Origin: Gammaproteobacteria bacterium
Lineage (GTDB): Bacteria > Pseudomonadota > Gammaproteobacteria > HK1
NCBI GenBank assembly: GCA_022822245.1
Contig: JAJECB010000129.1
Coordinates: 1 to 15,043, forward strand
DNA: 15,043 nucleotides
Direction of reading: 5' to 3'
Every line of letters starts with the position of its first letter. The first letter of the stretch is position 1. Made by a program: the position numbers and the translations under genes. The notes under the pieces are model-generated. The model did no database searches. It was not told the DNA's origin and saw only the letters and a list, made by a program, of their open reading frames with translations. Positions 1-6,413 of the stretch are shown one piece after another.

Positions 1-57
1 GGCCGGGACCACGTGATCGACGGTCGTCTGGCCGAGCAGAATCAGATCGGGCTGCAT
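1..57 (-). CDS. PfkB-family carbohydrate kinase, N-terminal fragment (cut by window edge)
   Basis: Only the first 19 codons lie in the window. They read MQPDLILLGQTTVDHVVPA, which has the look of the first beta strand of PfkB/ribokinase-fold sugar kinases (hydrophobic strand, G, then T-V-D plus a hydrophobic run); compare AGYLSLDSIVCPA near the start of the complete kinase at 3004-3951. The ATG is at 55-57 and is preceded by only a weak GGA-type ribosome site. It lies 119 bp downstream of the permease stop on the same strand, so it could be the last gene of the transporter operon or have its own promoter. The gap at 58-176 holds a small 5-bp-arm inverted repeat (TACCG/CGGTA) and nothing else I recognise. 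The family call rests on 19 residues and is tentative. A second kinase would give the locus two kinases beside two SIS proteins. Confidence 0.5.
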   Translation of the reverse strand, partial: MQPDLILLGQTTVDHVVPA

Positions 58-176
58 CGGAAATCCGCGGATACCGTGATCAAGGCCGGTATTCGAAACT
101 GGGGTGGGCGCACGATTCCAGGTGAAGGCTGCGCGGAGTCAGGAAGAACGAGAGCCGGCACCAGTCCCGACTTCCG

Positions 177-1007
177 TCAGATCTTCTCGAGCCCGATGGT
201 GCGGCCGATGACGAACACCATGAGGAGCGCGAGCAGGATCTCGAGGCTCGAGATGGCGGCGACGATGGGGCTCGAGTCGAACTGCACCAGGGTGTAGAGC
301 TCGACGGAGAGGGGCCGTCCCCGCGGCGAGGCGGTGAAGAGGGCGACCGTCAGGTTGTCGAAGGCCTCGATGAACGCGAACGCGGCCGCGGCGAGCGCGG
401 CGGGGAGGATCATCGGCAGGGTCACGCGGAGGAAGGTCTGGGTGCGCGAAGCCCCGAGGTTGGCGGATGCCTCCTCGATCGAAGGGTCCAGCACCTCGAG
501 GCGGGCCATGACGATGCGGACCACGAAGGGGAGGCAGAACACCGTCATCGCGATGATCACCATCGGGTTCGACTGGTAGAACCCGAACGCCGACCCGAAG
601 AAGAGGACCGCGATTCCGATCACCATCCCCGGCAGCATCTGGGGCGAGATCATGAACGCGGAGAGCGCGGTGCGTCCCCGGTAGCGCCCGCGCACCAGCG
701 AGAACGCGCTCGCGATCCCGAGCGCGAGGGTGAGCGCGGTCACCCAGAGCGCGATGCGAAGGGAGACGAAGGCAGAGTCGATGAGCTGATCGTGGTCCAG
801 GAACTCCTCGTACCAGCGGAAGGTGAAGCCCTCCGGCGGGAAGCTGATGTAGAGCTTCTCGGTGAACGAGATCCCGATGACGATGAGGCTCGGTCCGATG
901 AGGAGCAGGAGCGAGATGCCCGCGAGTGCGTAGAGGATCGCCCCCGCGACCCACTCCGCGGGGGAGCGCGGATAGCGCCGGGCGCGGGCGCGTCGTCCCT
1001 CGCTCAC
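177..1007 (-). CDS. ABC transporter permease, PotC-like (polyamine/opine type)
   Basis: Inner-membrane permease of 276 residues, one of the two channel subunits of a type I ABC importer. It has an N-terminal membrane segment (about residues 20-47), further hydrophobic helices up to about 270, and a clear EAA coupling loop at about 178-198 (EEASANLGASRTQTFLRVTL), which contacts the ATPase. Length and loop position fit the PotC branch. The open frame runs far upstream through the neighbouring permease, but the start chosen is GTG at 1005-1007: it overlaps the upstream stop as GTGA, has GGAGG about 10 nt before it, and gives the normal family N-terminus. It is translationally coupled to the gene at 1004-1942. 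The family also moves putrescine, spermidine, mannopine-type opines and iron chelates, so the sequence alone does not fix the substrate. Confidence 0.9.
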   Translation of the reverse strand: MSEGRRARARRYPRSPAEWVAGAILYALAGISLLLLIGPSLIVIGISFTEKLYISFPPEGFTFRWYEEFLDHDQLIDSAFVSLRIALWVTALTLALGIASAFSLVRGRYRGRTALSAFMISPQMLPGMVIGIAVLFFGSAFGFYQSNPMVIIAMTVFCLPFVVRIVMARLEVLDPSIEEASANLGASRTQTFLRVTLPMILPAALAAAAFAFIEAFDNLTVALFTASPRGRPLSVELYTLVQFDSSPIVAAISSLEILLALLMVFVIGRTIGLEKI

Positions 1008-1942
1008 GAGAGTCGCGCCTCCGTCCAGCGGGTCGCGACCCGCCCCGCCCACACGATGAGGAGCACGAACACGAAGCAGCTCGCGAGGAGGAGGCTCGCC
1101 CGCACCGCCCCCTTGGTCCAGTCGAGGATGACGACCACGAACTCGTAGACCTGCACCGCGAGGGTCGTGTAGTTCCCGCCCCCGAGGAGCTGGGGGATGA
1201 TGAAGTTCGTGTACGAGAGGGCGAAGACGAGGGCCGTCCCGGCGACGATGCCGGGGACGCTCAAGGGGAGGGTCACCCGGAAGAAGGTCCGGATCCGCCC
1301 CGCCCCGAGGTTGAGCGAGGCGTTCTCGATCTCGACGTCGCGGGCGACGAGCACCGCGATGAGGGGGAGGATCATGAACGGGAGGTGGATCTGGGTCATG
1401 CCGATGAGCACCGACCAGTCGGTGTTGAGAATGCGGACCGGCCGGTCGACGAGGCCGAGCTCGAGGAGCACCGTGTTCATGAGGCCGCGCCGCCCGCCGA
1501 GGATGACGATCCACGCGTAGACCCGGACGAGGGCGCTCGTGAGGAGCGGGGCGATGACCGCGACGAGGAGGAGCTTCCGGGCGACCGAGCCGAGGGTCGT
1601 GTAGAGGTACGCGACGGGGTAGGCGAGGAGGAGGCAGACGAGGGTCGAGAGCGCGCCGACCCAGAACGAACGCCACGCGATGCGCCAGAAGAGGTAGTCC
1701 CCGAGGGCGCTCCCGAAGTGCTCGAGGGAGAAGCTCCAGGGAACCACCTCGCCGCGGTCGACGGTGAGGAACGCGAAGGAGAAGAGCAGCCCGAACGGGA
1801 TCACCATGAAGACGACGAGGTAGACGAGGGCGGGGACGGCGGGGCCGATCCCGCGGCTCGAGACCATCGCGGTGACGAGGGGATGCTCGGCGAGGCGCCC
1901 GGTGCCGGCCCGCCGGCCGGCCGGCCGCGCGGGCTCGTTCAC
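1004..1942 (-). CDS. ABC transporter permease, PotB-like (polyamine/opine type)
   Basis: Inner-membrane permease of 312 residues and partner of the permease at 177-1007. The first membrane segment is at about 33-58 and is followed by a periplasmic stretch with VDRGEVVPWS and a set of hydrophobic helices. The EAA loop lies at about 206-225 (ENASLNLGAGRIRTFFRVTL) and is typical of the PotB branch. The start is GTG at 1940-1942, sharing GTGA with the stop of the ATPase gene. No good Shine-Dalgarno precedes it, so translation probably depends on ribosomes finishing the ATPase. The unbroken order ATPase, PotB-like, PotC-like is the standard order of such operons. The binding-protein gene is separate and upstream, with an SIS gene and a kinase gene placed between. 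Confidence 0.91.
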   Translation of the reverse strand: MNEPARPAGRRAGTGRLAEHPLVTAMVSSRGIGPAVPALVYLVVFMVIPFGLLFSFAFLTVDRGEVVPWSFSLEHFGSALGDYLFWRIAWRSFWVGALSTLVCLLLAYPVAYLYTTLGSVARKLLLVAVIAPLLTSALVRVYAWIVILGGRRGLMNTVLLELGLVDRPVRILNTDWSVLIGMTQIHLPFMILPLIAVLVARDVEIENASLNLGAGRIRTFFRVTLPLSVPGIVAGTALVFALSYTNFIIPQLLGGGNYTTLAVQVYEFVVVILDWTKGAVRASLLLASCFVFVLLIVWAGRVATRWTEARLS

Positions 1943-2988
1943 GGGGCGGGGGCCCGGAGGACCTGGCAGGCTCCGGGGTCGCGGAGCGAGAGCCGCACCG
2001 TCTGGCCGAGCTCCAGCACCCGGTCGCTTGCGAGACGGAGCGCGAGCACTTTCACCGCTTCGCGCCCCGGCACCTCGATCTCGTACTCGACGGTGGCGCC
2101 GAGGGCGCGCACGAACCCGACCCGCCCGTGCCAGCCGGCGCCGGTATCGCCTTCGACAGGCTCCGCGCGCAGGTTCTCCGGCCGCACGATCGCGACCGCC
2201 CGGCCCTCGACCGGCGCGGTGAGCACCACCCCGGGGGCGATCTCGAGGCTGCCCGCGTGCGCCTCGCCCGCAAGCGCGTTGGCGCTCCCGATGAAGTCGG
2301 CGACGTAGTCGCTCGCCGGCGTGTCGTAGACCCCGAGCGGGGGCGCCACCTGCTCGATCTCGCCCTCGCGCATCACCGCCACCCGGTCGCTCAGGGTGAG
2401 GGCCTCGGACTGGTCGTGGGTCACGAAGATGGTAGTGATGCCAAGGGTCTTGACGAGCTTCCGGAGCTCGACCTGCATCGAGTACCGGAGCTTCGCGTCG
2501 AGCGCGTTGAAGGGCTCGTCGAGGAGGAGGACGGTCGGCTCGAGCACGAGGACCCGGGCGATCGCGACCCGCTGCTGCTGGCCGCCCGAGAGCTGGCTCG
2601 GGTAACGGTCGGCGAGGTCGCCGAGGGAGACGAGGTCGAGCGCCTTCGCCACCCGGTCATCCCGTTCGGACCGCGCGACCTTGCGCACGGAGAGGCCGTA
2701 CTCCACGTTTCGCCGGACGCTCAAGTGAGGAAAGAGGGCGTAGCTCTGGAAGATCATCCCGACGTCGCGCCGATGGGGCGGCACGAGGGTCATGTCGCGC
2801 TCTCCGATCACGACGCTTCCGCGTTCGGGGATGTAGAAGCCCGCGATGCAGCGAAGGAGGGTGGTCTTGCCGCAGCCCGAGGGTCCGAGCAGGGTCACGA
2901 CCTCGCCGCGGTCGATGCCGAGCGAGCATTCCTTGAGCACCCGGGTCGGCCCGAAGGACTTGTCGAGCGAGTCGACCTGAACGTGCAT
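1939..2988 (-). CDS. ABC transporter ATP-binding protein, PotA-like
   Basis: Cytoplasmic ATPase of 349 residues that powers the importer. All nucleotide-site motifs are intact: Walker A GPSGCGKT (35-42), Q-loop Gln81 (IFQSYALFPH), signature LSGGQQQR (133-140), Walker B LLLDEP (154-159) and H-loop His191 (THDQ). The C-terminal third, about 235-349, looks like the TOBE-type domain of PotA/MalK-class ATPases. The ATG at 2986-2988 has AGGAG seven bases upstream, the clearest ribosome site in this operon. It starts 15 nt after the kinase stop and overlaps the following permease gene by 4 nt, so kinase and transporter should be made from one message. Nothing is missing for activity. Confidence 0.94.
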   Translation of the reverse strand: MHVQVDSLDKSFGPTRVLKECSLGIDRGEVVTLLGPSGCGKTTLLRCIAGFYIPERGSVVIGERDMTLVPPHRRDVGMIFQSYALFPHLSVRRNVEYGLSVRKVARSERDDRVAKALDLVSLGDLADRYPSQLSGGQQQRVAIARVLVLEPTVLLLDEPFNALDAKLRYSMQVELRKLVKTLGITTIFVTHDQSEALTLSDRVAVMREGEIEQVAPPLGVYDTPASDYVADFIGSANALAGEAHAGSLEIAPGVVLTAPVEGRAVAIVRPENLRAEPVEGDTGAGWHGRVGFVRALGATVEYEIEVPGREAVKVLALRLASDRVLELGQTVRLSLRDPGACQVLRAPAP

Positions 2989-3003
2989 GGCAGCGCTCCT
3001 CGG

Positions 3004-3951
3004 TCAGGCGACGTGGGAGAGCGGCGGCCCGGATCCGGACCTGCTTCCGCGTTCGCGGCCGTGTCCCGATTCGGAGTCGCGCTCGCGGCCGAGACCGAGG
3101 CCCTCGGGGCCGACCGAGCCGGCCACGCGGGCGGCTACCTCGGAGGCGAGGTGAAGCAGCTCCGGCACCGGCAGGCGCCGGGCGAGCCCTGCCGCGAGGG
3201 CGCCGGCGGCGGCGTCGCCCGCCCCCGTCGAGTCCGCGATCTCCCGCGCGTGGCTCGGCTCCCGGTGGATGGGACTCCCCGCCCGGGACCACCACATGCC
3301 GTCCGGTCCCCGCTTCTGGACGACTTGCGGGCAGCGCGCATCGAGAGCCCGCTGGGCCGCCTCGTCGTCGAGCCCGGGGAGGAGTCGGCGCACCTCCTCG
3401 CGGCTCGGGGCGAAGAGGTCGAGCCGCGACAGGGCGGCGAGGAGGGTCGCGCCCTCGGTGGCGGCGAACCCTTCGCTCGTATCCGCGACAACCCGGGCGC
3501 CGAGCGCGCGCGCCGCGTCTGCGTGGCGAACGAGGCAGCTCACCGGCATCGCGGTGAGGACCACCGCGTCGGCGCCGCGCCGGCACGGCGTGGGAGCGAG
3601 GGCGCGGGTCCGCGTCCACCACTCGGGGTCCCGGTGGTGGGGAGACGCACGCCGGGTCGCGCGCGCGGGCGATGCTTCCCGGTCCTCGAGGCGCCCCCGC
3701 CGGGTCGCCCCGGCCGCCCGCTCGAGCCCGTCGAGGTCGATTCCGAGCGAAACGAGGCCATCGAGGGCGGCGCGCGGAAAGTCGCCGCAGAGCGCGGCCC
3801 GGAGCCGCACCCGGGCGCCCGCCGCCCGCGCGCCGAGGGCGGCGTAGAGGGCGGCCCCGCCCGGCACGTCCTCGAAGGTCCCCGCCGGACAGACGATCGA
3901 GTCGAGCGAGAGGTAGCCCGCCACCGTGATCCGGGGACGCCCCGCGGCCAC
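3004..3951 (-). CDS. PfkB-family carbohydrate kinase
   Basis: Cytoplasmic ATP-dependent sugar kinase of the ribokinase/PfkB fold, 315 residues. The N-terminal strand (ITVAGYLSLDSIV, 8-20), the Gly-Gly substrate-site motif with GGAALYAALGARAAG (31-45) and the C-terminal PfkB signature DSTGAGDAAAG (240-250) are present. Asp246 is the expected catalytic base and GAG forms the anion hole. The middle is rich in Arg and divergent (about 80-120), and the last 30 residues are a charged, Gly/Ser-rich tail unlike a folded domain. The GTG start is only 3 nt beyond the stop of the SIS gene, so the two are tightly coupled. Next to SIS proteins and an importer, a kinase of the FrlD/FraD type acting on a sugar-amine conjugate is a reasonable inference. 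Ribokinase, fructokinase or 2-keto-3-deoxygluconate kinase activity cannot be excluded. Confidence 0.87.
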   Translation of the reverse strand: MAAGRPRITVAGYLSLDSIVCPAGTFEDVPGGAALYAALGARAAGARVRLRAALCGDFPRAALDGLVSLGIDLDGLERAAGATRRGRLEDREASPARATRRASPHHRDPEWWTRTRALAPTPCRRGADAVVLTAMPVSCLVRHADAARALGARVVADTSEGFAATEGATLLAALSRLDLFAPSREEVRRLLPGLDDEAAQRALDARCPQVVQKRGPDGMWWSRAGSPIHREPSHAREIADSTGAGDAAAGALAAGLARRLPVPELLHLASEVAARVAGSVGPEGLGLGRERDSESGHGRERGSRSGSGPPLSHVA

Positions 3952-3954
3952 GGC

Positions 3955-5034
3955 CTACTTCCCGGTTCCGAGGAGGCTCCGGCGGGTGAGCCGGCGGCTC
4001 GTCTCGAAGCGTTTGCTGTCTTCCCTGAGGTGGGCCCGGACATCGGGCTCGAGCCCGGTCGCGAGCGCGAGGTGGTAGCCGAGGAGCTGGAGCGGCAGCG
4101 CAAGCGGCAACGGGGAAAGCGCTTCTTCCACGCGCGGCAGGGTCACGCGGTGTCTCGCTGATGGCAGCTCGCTTCCCTCGCTCTCGATGCCGAGGGTTGT
4201 GAAACCCATCCCCCGGAGCGCCCGCGCGCTCTCGTCAGCGTAAGGCGCGAGCCCGGGGTGCGCCGACAGGTACACCACGAGCTCGCCCGGGTCGGCGCTC
4301 CAGAACTGCCGGTGCGCGAACTCCTCGATGTCGTCGCTCCAGGCGGGGATCCGGGTCAGCTCGACGAGCTTGGCCGCCCCGTAGTCGGCGGTCGCGAGGT
4401 TGACCCCGCTCGAGAGGAAGCGAACCCCGCCATACGAGCGGGTGAGCGCCCGCACGGTCGGTTCGGCAGCGTCCAGGAACCCTTCGAGCCCCGCCACGAC
4501 CTGCTTCGTGGCCTCGACGGTTCCGGCCGGGCCGAGGGCGAGGGCGAGGGCGAGCACGGTCGCGGTGTAGCTCGTCGTCCCGCAGAGGAAGGGCGCAACC
4601 GCCTCGATGTCGAGCGAAGCTCGTGGGATTCCGAGCGCTCCGGCCCGTCCGCCGTCGCCGTTCGTGAGGAGCGCGACCTCCGCGCCCCGCTCGAGGGCCG
4701 CCTCCGCCGCCTCGACGGAGCGGTCCACGTTGCCGGACATCGAGATGACGAGGACCCGATCCGCCGACCCCACCGCGGGCGCGTCGTAGACGAGGAAGGG
4801 AAGGGCGGCCCGCGGCCGGTAGGGGTGCGAGCCGCCCCCGATGAGCGACTCGACCGCGCGGGCCGCGAACCAGCCGTCCCCGCAGCCCGTCGCGAAGAGC
4901 GTCCCGCCCGAATCCGGGACGAGGTGCTCGCGAGCGAACGTCCGGAACTCGAACGCGCGCGCGAGCAACCCCGCGAGCGCCGCCGGCTGGCGGCGCACGT
5001 CGCGGAGCATGGCCCCGTCCCGGCCGGGCGTCAT
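3955..5034 (-). CDS. SIS-domain sugar isomerase/deglycase-like protein (SIS protein B)
   Basis: Protein of 359 residues built from two SIS (sugar isomerase) lobes, with no N-terminal glutaminase domain, so it is not glucosamine-6-phosphate synthase. Lobe 1 has the sugar-phosphate loop ATGCGDGWFAARA (48-60) and the Ser-rich loop ISMSGN (97-102). Lobe 2 starts near 204 and carries DIEEFAHRQFW (235-245). The Glu-x-x-His there matches in pattern the E-x-x-H of GlmS (ELKH) and of FrlB-type deglycases (EFRH), where these residues act in catalysis. Expected activity is isomerisation or deglycation of a phosphorylated amino-sugar. It lies 33 nt after the binding-protein gene and 3 nt before the kinase gene. 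The start at 5034 has no clear ribosome site. An ATG at 5010 (MLRDVRRQPAAL) fits common SIS N-termini and may be the true start. Confidence 0.87.
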   Translation of the reverse strand: MTPGRDGAMLRDVRRQPAALAGLLARAFEFRTFAREHLVPDSGGTLFATGCGDGWFAARAVESLIGGGSHPYRPRAALPFLVYDAPAVGSADRVLVISMSGNVDRSVEAAEAALERGAEVALLTNGDGGRAGALGIPRASLDIEAVAPFLCGTTSYTATVLALALALGPAGTVEATKQVVAGLEGFLDAAEPTVRALTRSYGGVRFLSSGVNLATADYGAAKLVELTRIPAWSDDIEEFAHRQFWSADPGELVVYLSAHPGLAPYADESARALRGMGFTTLGIESEGSELPSARHRVTLPRVEEALSPLPLALPLQLLGYHLALATGLEPDVRAHLREDSKRFETSRRLTRRSLLGTGK

Positions 5035-5067
5035 GGCCGCAGGCCCGTCGGTCTTGCGCCGGCGGGT

Positions 5068-6156
5068 CTAGACCGAGAACTCGCGATCGAAGCGCTCGAC
5101 GAGCTGCGGGCGCACCTTCACGATGTTCGGCCAGTCCACCGTCTGGAGGGCGAGCACCTCCTCCGGAGTCGACGGCGTGTAGGGCTTCGCGGCCTCCGGG
5201 ACATCCACCCCCTTGACGGTCACCCCGAAGTAGTAGGGCGCGTCGGCGGCCATCGCCTGGTACTCCTGGCTGATGATGCCGTCCATCCACTCGTAGACGA
5301 GGTCCGGATGCCGGGTGCCGGTGATCTCGGACATGACGGACACGATCGCGACCGGGCCCGGGTCCGGCTTGACGAAGCGGATGGGCATGCCCTTGTTCTC
5401 GGCGACCGCCGCGTCGTTGTTCCACAGGGGCGCGATCGCGATCTCCCCCCGCTCCATCATCTGGGCGAGGATGCGCGGGCTCCGCCCCGCGATCGGGTCG
5501 AGCTCCTTGAGCTTCTGCCATGCGGGCTCGAGGTCCGCCTCCGTCCCGCCGAAGATCTTCGACGTGATGGCGAGGGTTCCGAGCCCGAGGTTCGAGGAGG
5601 TGCGGCAGATCCCGCGGATCCCGGCGTACTCCTCGTTCCAGAGGTCCTTCCACGCGGTGGGCGGGGTGGTGACCATCTCCTCGTTGTAGGCGATGCCGAT
5701 GAGGGAGAAGGTGGCGGGAACGCCGTAGCCGTTCGTCTTCTCGAGGAACTCGGGGTAGACGTTGCCGAGGTTCGAGAGCTTCGAGTCGTCCCGCTTCTGG
5801 ATGTAGCCGTCGCGCATCGCGATGAGGTGGGGCGGCTCCCCGTTCGGCATCGCGTCGTAGGGGCTGTGCCCGCGGGCCGCCTTGATCTGGGCGACGATGT
5901 CCTGCGACTCGCTCGCGACGAGCCGGACCTTGAGCCCCGAATGGCGGGCCTCCATCCGGTCGCCGAGCCAGCGGTGCGGCTCCTGGAGCTCGCCGCCGTA
6001 GCTGATGACGACGAGCTCCTTGTCCTCGGCGCGGATGATGCTGGGGAATCCGACGGCCGCTGCCGTGCCGAGGGCGAGGGCGCCCTTGCCGAACTTCCGG
6101 CGGGTGAGGCCCCCATTTGCGGTGGCCGTCCTGTTGGTCTCGACTTTCTTGCTCAT
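5068..6156 (-). CDS. Extracellular solute-binding protein, PotD/mannopine type, Tat signal
   Basis: Substrate-binding protein of 362 residues for the ABC importer encoded downstream. The N-terminus is a twin-arginine signal: LTRRKFGKG (17-25), a hydrophobic stretch (26-41) and a likely cleavage site after Ala43 (IIRA/EDKE). The mature protein begins with ELVVISYGGELQE, typical of the spermidine/putrescine and related opine-binding family. Later segments (GYGVPATFSLIGIAYNEEMV; GEIAIAPLWNNDAA) are also of this family. The start at 6154-6156 (MSKK) is preferred over an in-frame ATG at 6183 because the AAGGAGG ribosome site at 6168-6174 lies inside the longer version. It leads a compact group (SIS B, kinase, ATPase, two permeases). 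Tat export suggests folding or cofactor loading before export. The ligand is not known from sequence. Confidence 0.92.
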   Translation of the reverse strand: MSKKVETNRTATANGGLTRRKFGKGALALGTAAAVGFPSIIRAEDKELVVISYGGELQEPHRWLGDRMEARHSGLKVRLVASESQDIVAQIKAARGHSPYDAMPNGEPPHLIAMRDGYIQKRDDSKLSNLGNVYPEFLEKTNGYGVPATFSLIGIAYNEEMVTTPPTAWKDLWNEEYAGIRGICRTSSNLGLGTLAITSKIFGGTEADLEPAWQKLKELDPIAGRSPRILAQMMERGEIAIAPLWNNDAAVAENKGMPIRFVKPDPGPVAIVSVMSEITGTRHPDLVYEWMDGIISQEYQAMAADAPYYFGVTVKGVDVPEAAKPYTPSTPEEVLALQTVDWPNIVKVRPQLVERFDREFSV

Positions 6157-6167
6157 GGCGATGATTT

Positions 6168-6174
6168 CCTCCTT
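6168..6174 (-). promoter_or_regulatory. Ribosome binding site of the solute-binding protein gene
   Basis: The minus strand reads AAGGAGG here, a near-complete anti-16S match, with an 11-nt spacer to the ATG at 6156. It decides the start, since the alternative ATG at 6183 lies upstream of it. It is the strongest ribosome site in the operon and fits the high level at which binding proteins are usually made. Confidence 0.75.
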
Positions 6175-6197
6175 TCGGACCATCCCTGACGAGTGAC

Positions 6198-6218
6198 GGT
6201 CGCTTCTCCGGAGCGACC
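6198..6218 (-). promoter_or_regulatory. Stem-loop in the leader of the solute-binding protein gene
   Basis: GGTCGCT (6198-6204) and AGCGACC (6212-6218) form a perfect 7-bp stem with a 7-nt loop, 24 nt upstream of the AAGGAGG ribosome site. No U-run follows, so it is not a standard intrinsic terminator. It could protect the 5' end of the message or bind a regulator. The bases just upstream on the minus strand (about 6219-6245) are unusually AT-rich for this window, so a promoter may lie there, though I see no good -35/-10 pair. Confidence 0.45.
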
Positions 6219-6286
6219 CATAACCAGTTGGAATTGTTCGCTACTCGAAGACGGTGATCCGATCGAAATCGGGCCGCCGGGAGCGC

Positions 6287-6374
6287 CGGGAGAATGGGGT
6301 CGGGGCGGGTTTTCGATTGCGGGTGAACGAGTCGGCCGAAGCTCGCGAAAATCCACTCTGACCCCGTTTTCCCG
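6287..6374. repeat. Imperfect palindromic element (REP/MITE-like)
   Basis: Two 29-nt arms, 6287-6315 and 6346-6374, are inverted copies that differ at six positions, all transitions. Both contain GGGGTC next to a TTTTCG end. The 30-nt centre has a second small hairpin, CGAG and CTCG flanking the 8-bp palindrome TCGGCCGA. The whole would fold into one long hairpin as RNA. It lies 39 bp after the SIS A stop and 130 bp before the binding-protein start. There is no T-run on either side. The GGGGTCAGAGT core of the right arm (read on the minus strand) resembles, from memory, repeats seen beside REP-associated Y1 transposases. No transposase gene is present here. Confidence 0.6.
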
Positions 6375-6413
6375 GCGGCGGGAAGGGAGTTCGAGATTCG
6401 TGTGCAACCGGGT

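Noticed and set aside
1008..1676. N-terminal extension of the PotC-like permease
   Set aside because: The extra 223 residues overlap the PotB-like gene in another frame and are not permease-like; the GTGA overlap start fits better.
926..2308. Plus-strand open frame (460 codons) over the permeases
   Set aside because: Glu/Asp/Arg-rich mirror of membrane-protein codons; no domain.
2128..4161. Long plus-strand open frame (677 codons) across the ATPase, kinase and SIS genes
   Set aside because: It is antisense to genes with intact family motifs, has Arg/Gly/Pro/Glu-rich composition and no recognisable domain. High G+C keeps such frames open.
3955..5034. Annotation as glucosamine-6-phosphate synthase (GlmS)
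   Set aside because: There is no N-terminal glutaminase domain; only the SIS lobes are present.
4258..6189. Plus-strand open frame (643 codons) over SIS B and the binding-protein gene
   Set aside because: Antisense shadow of two well-supported genes, with no domain signature.
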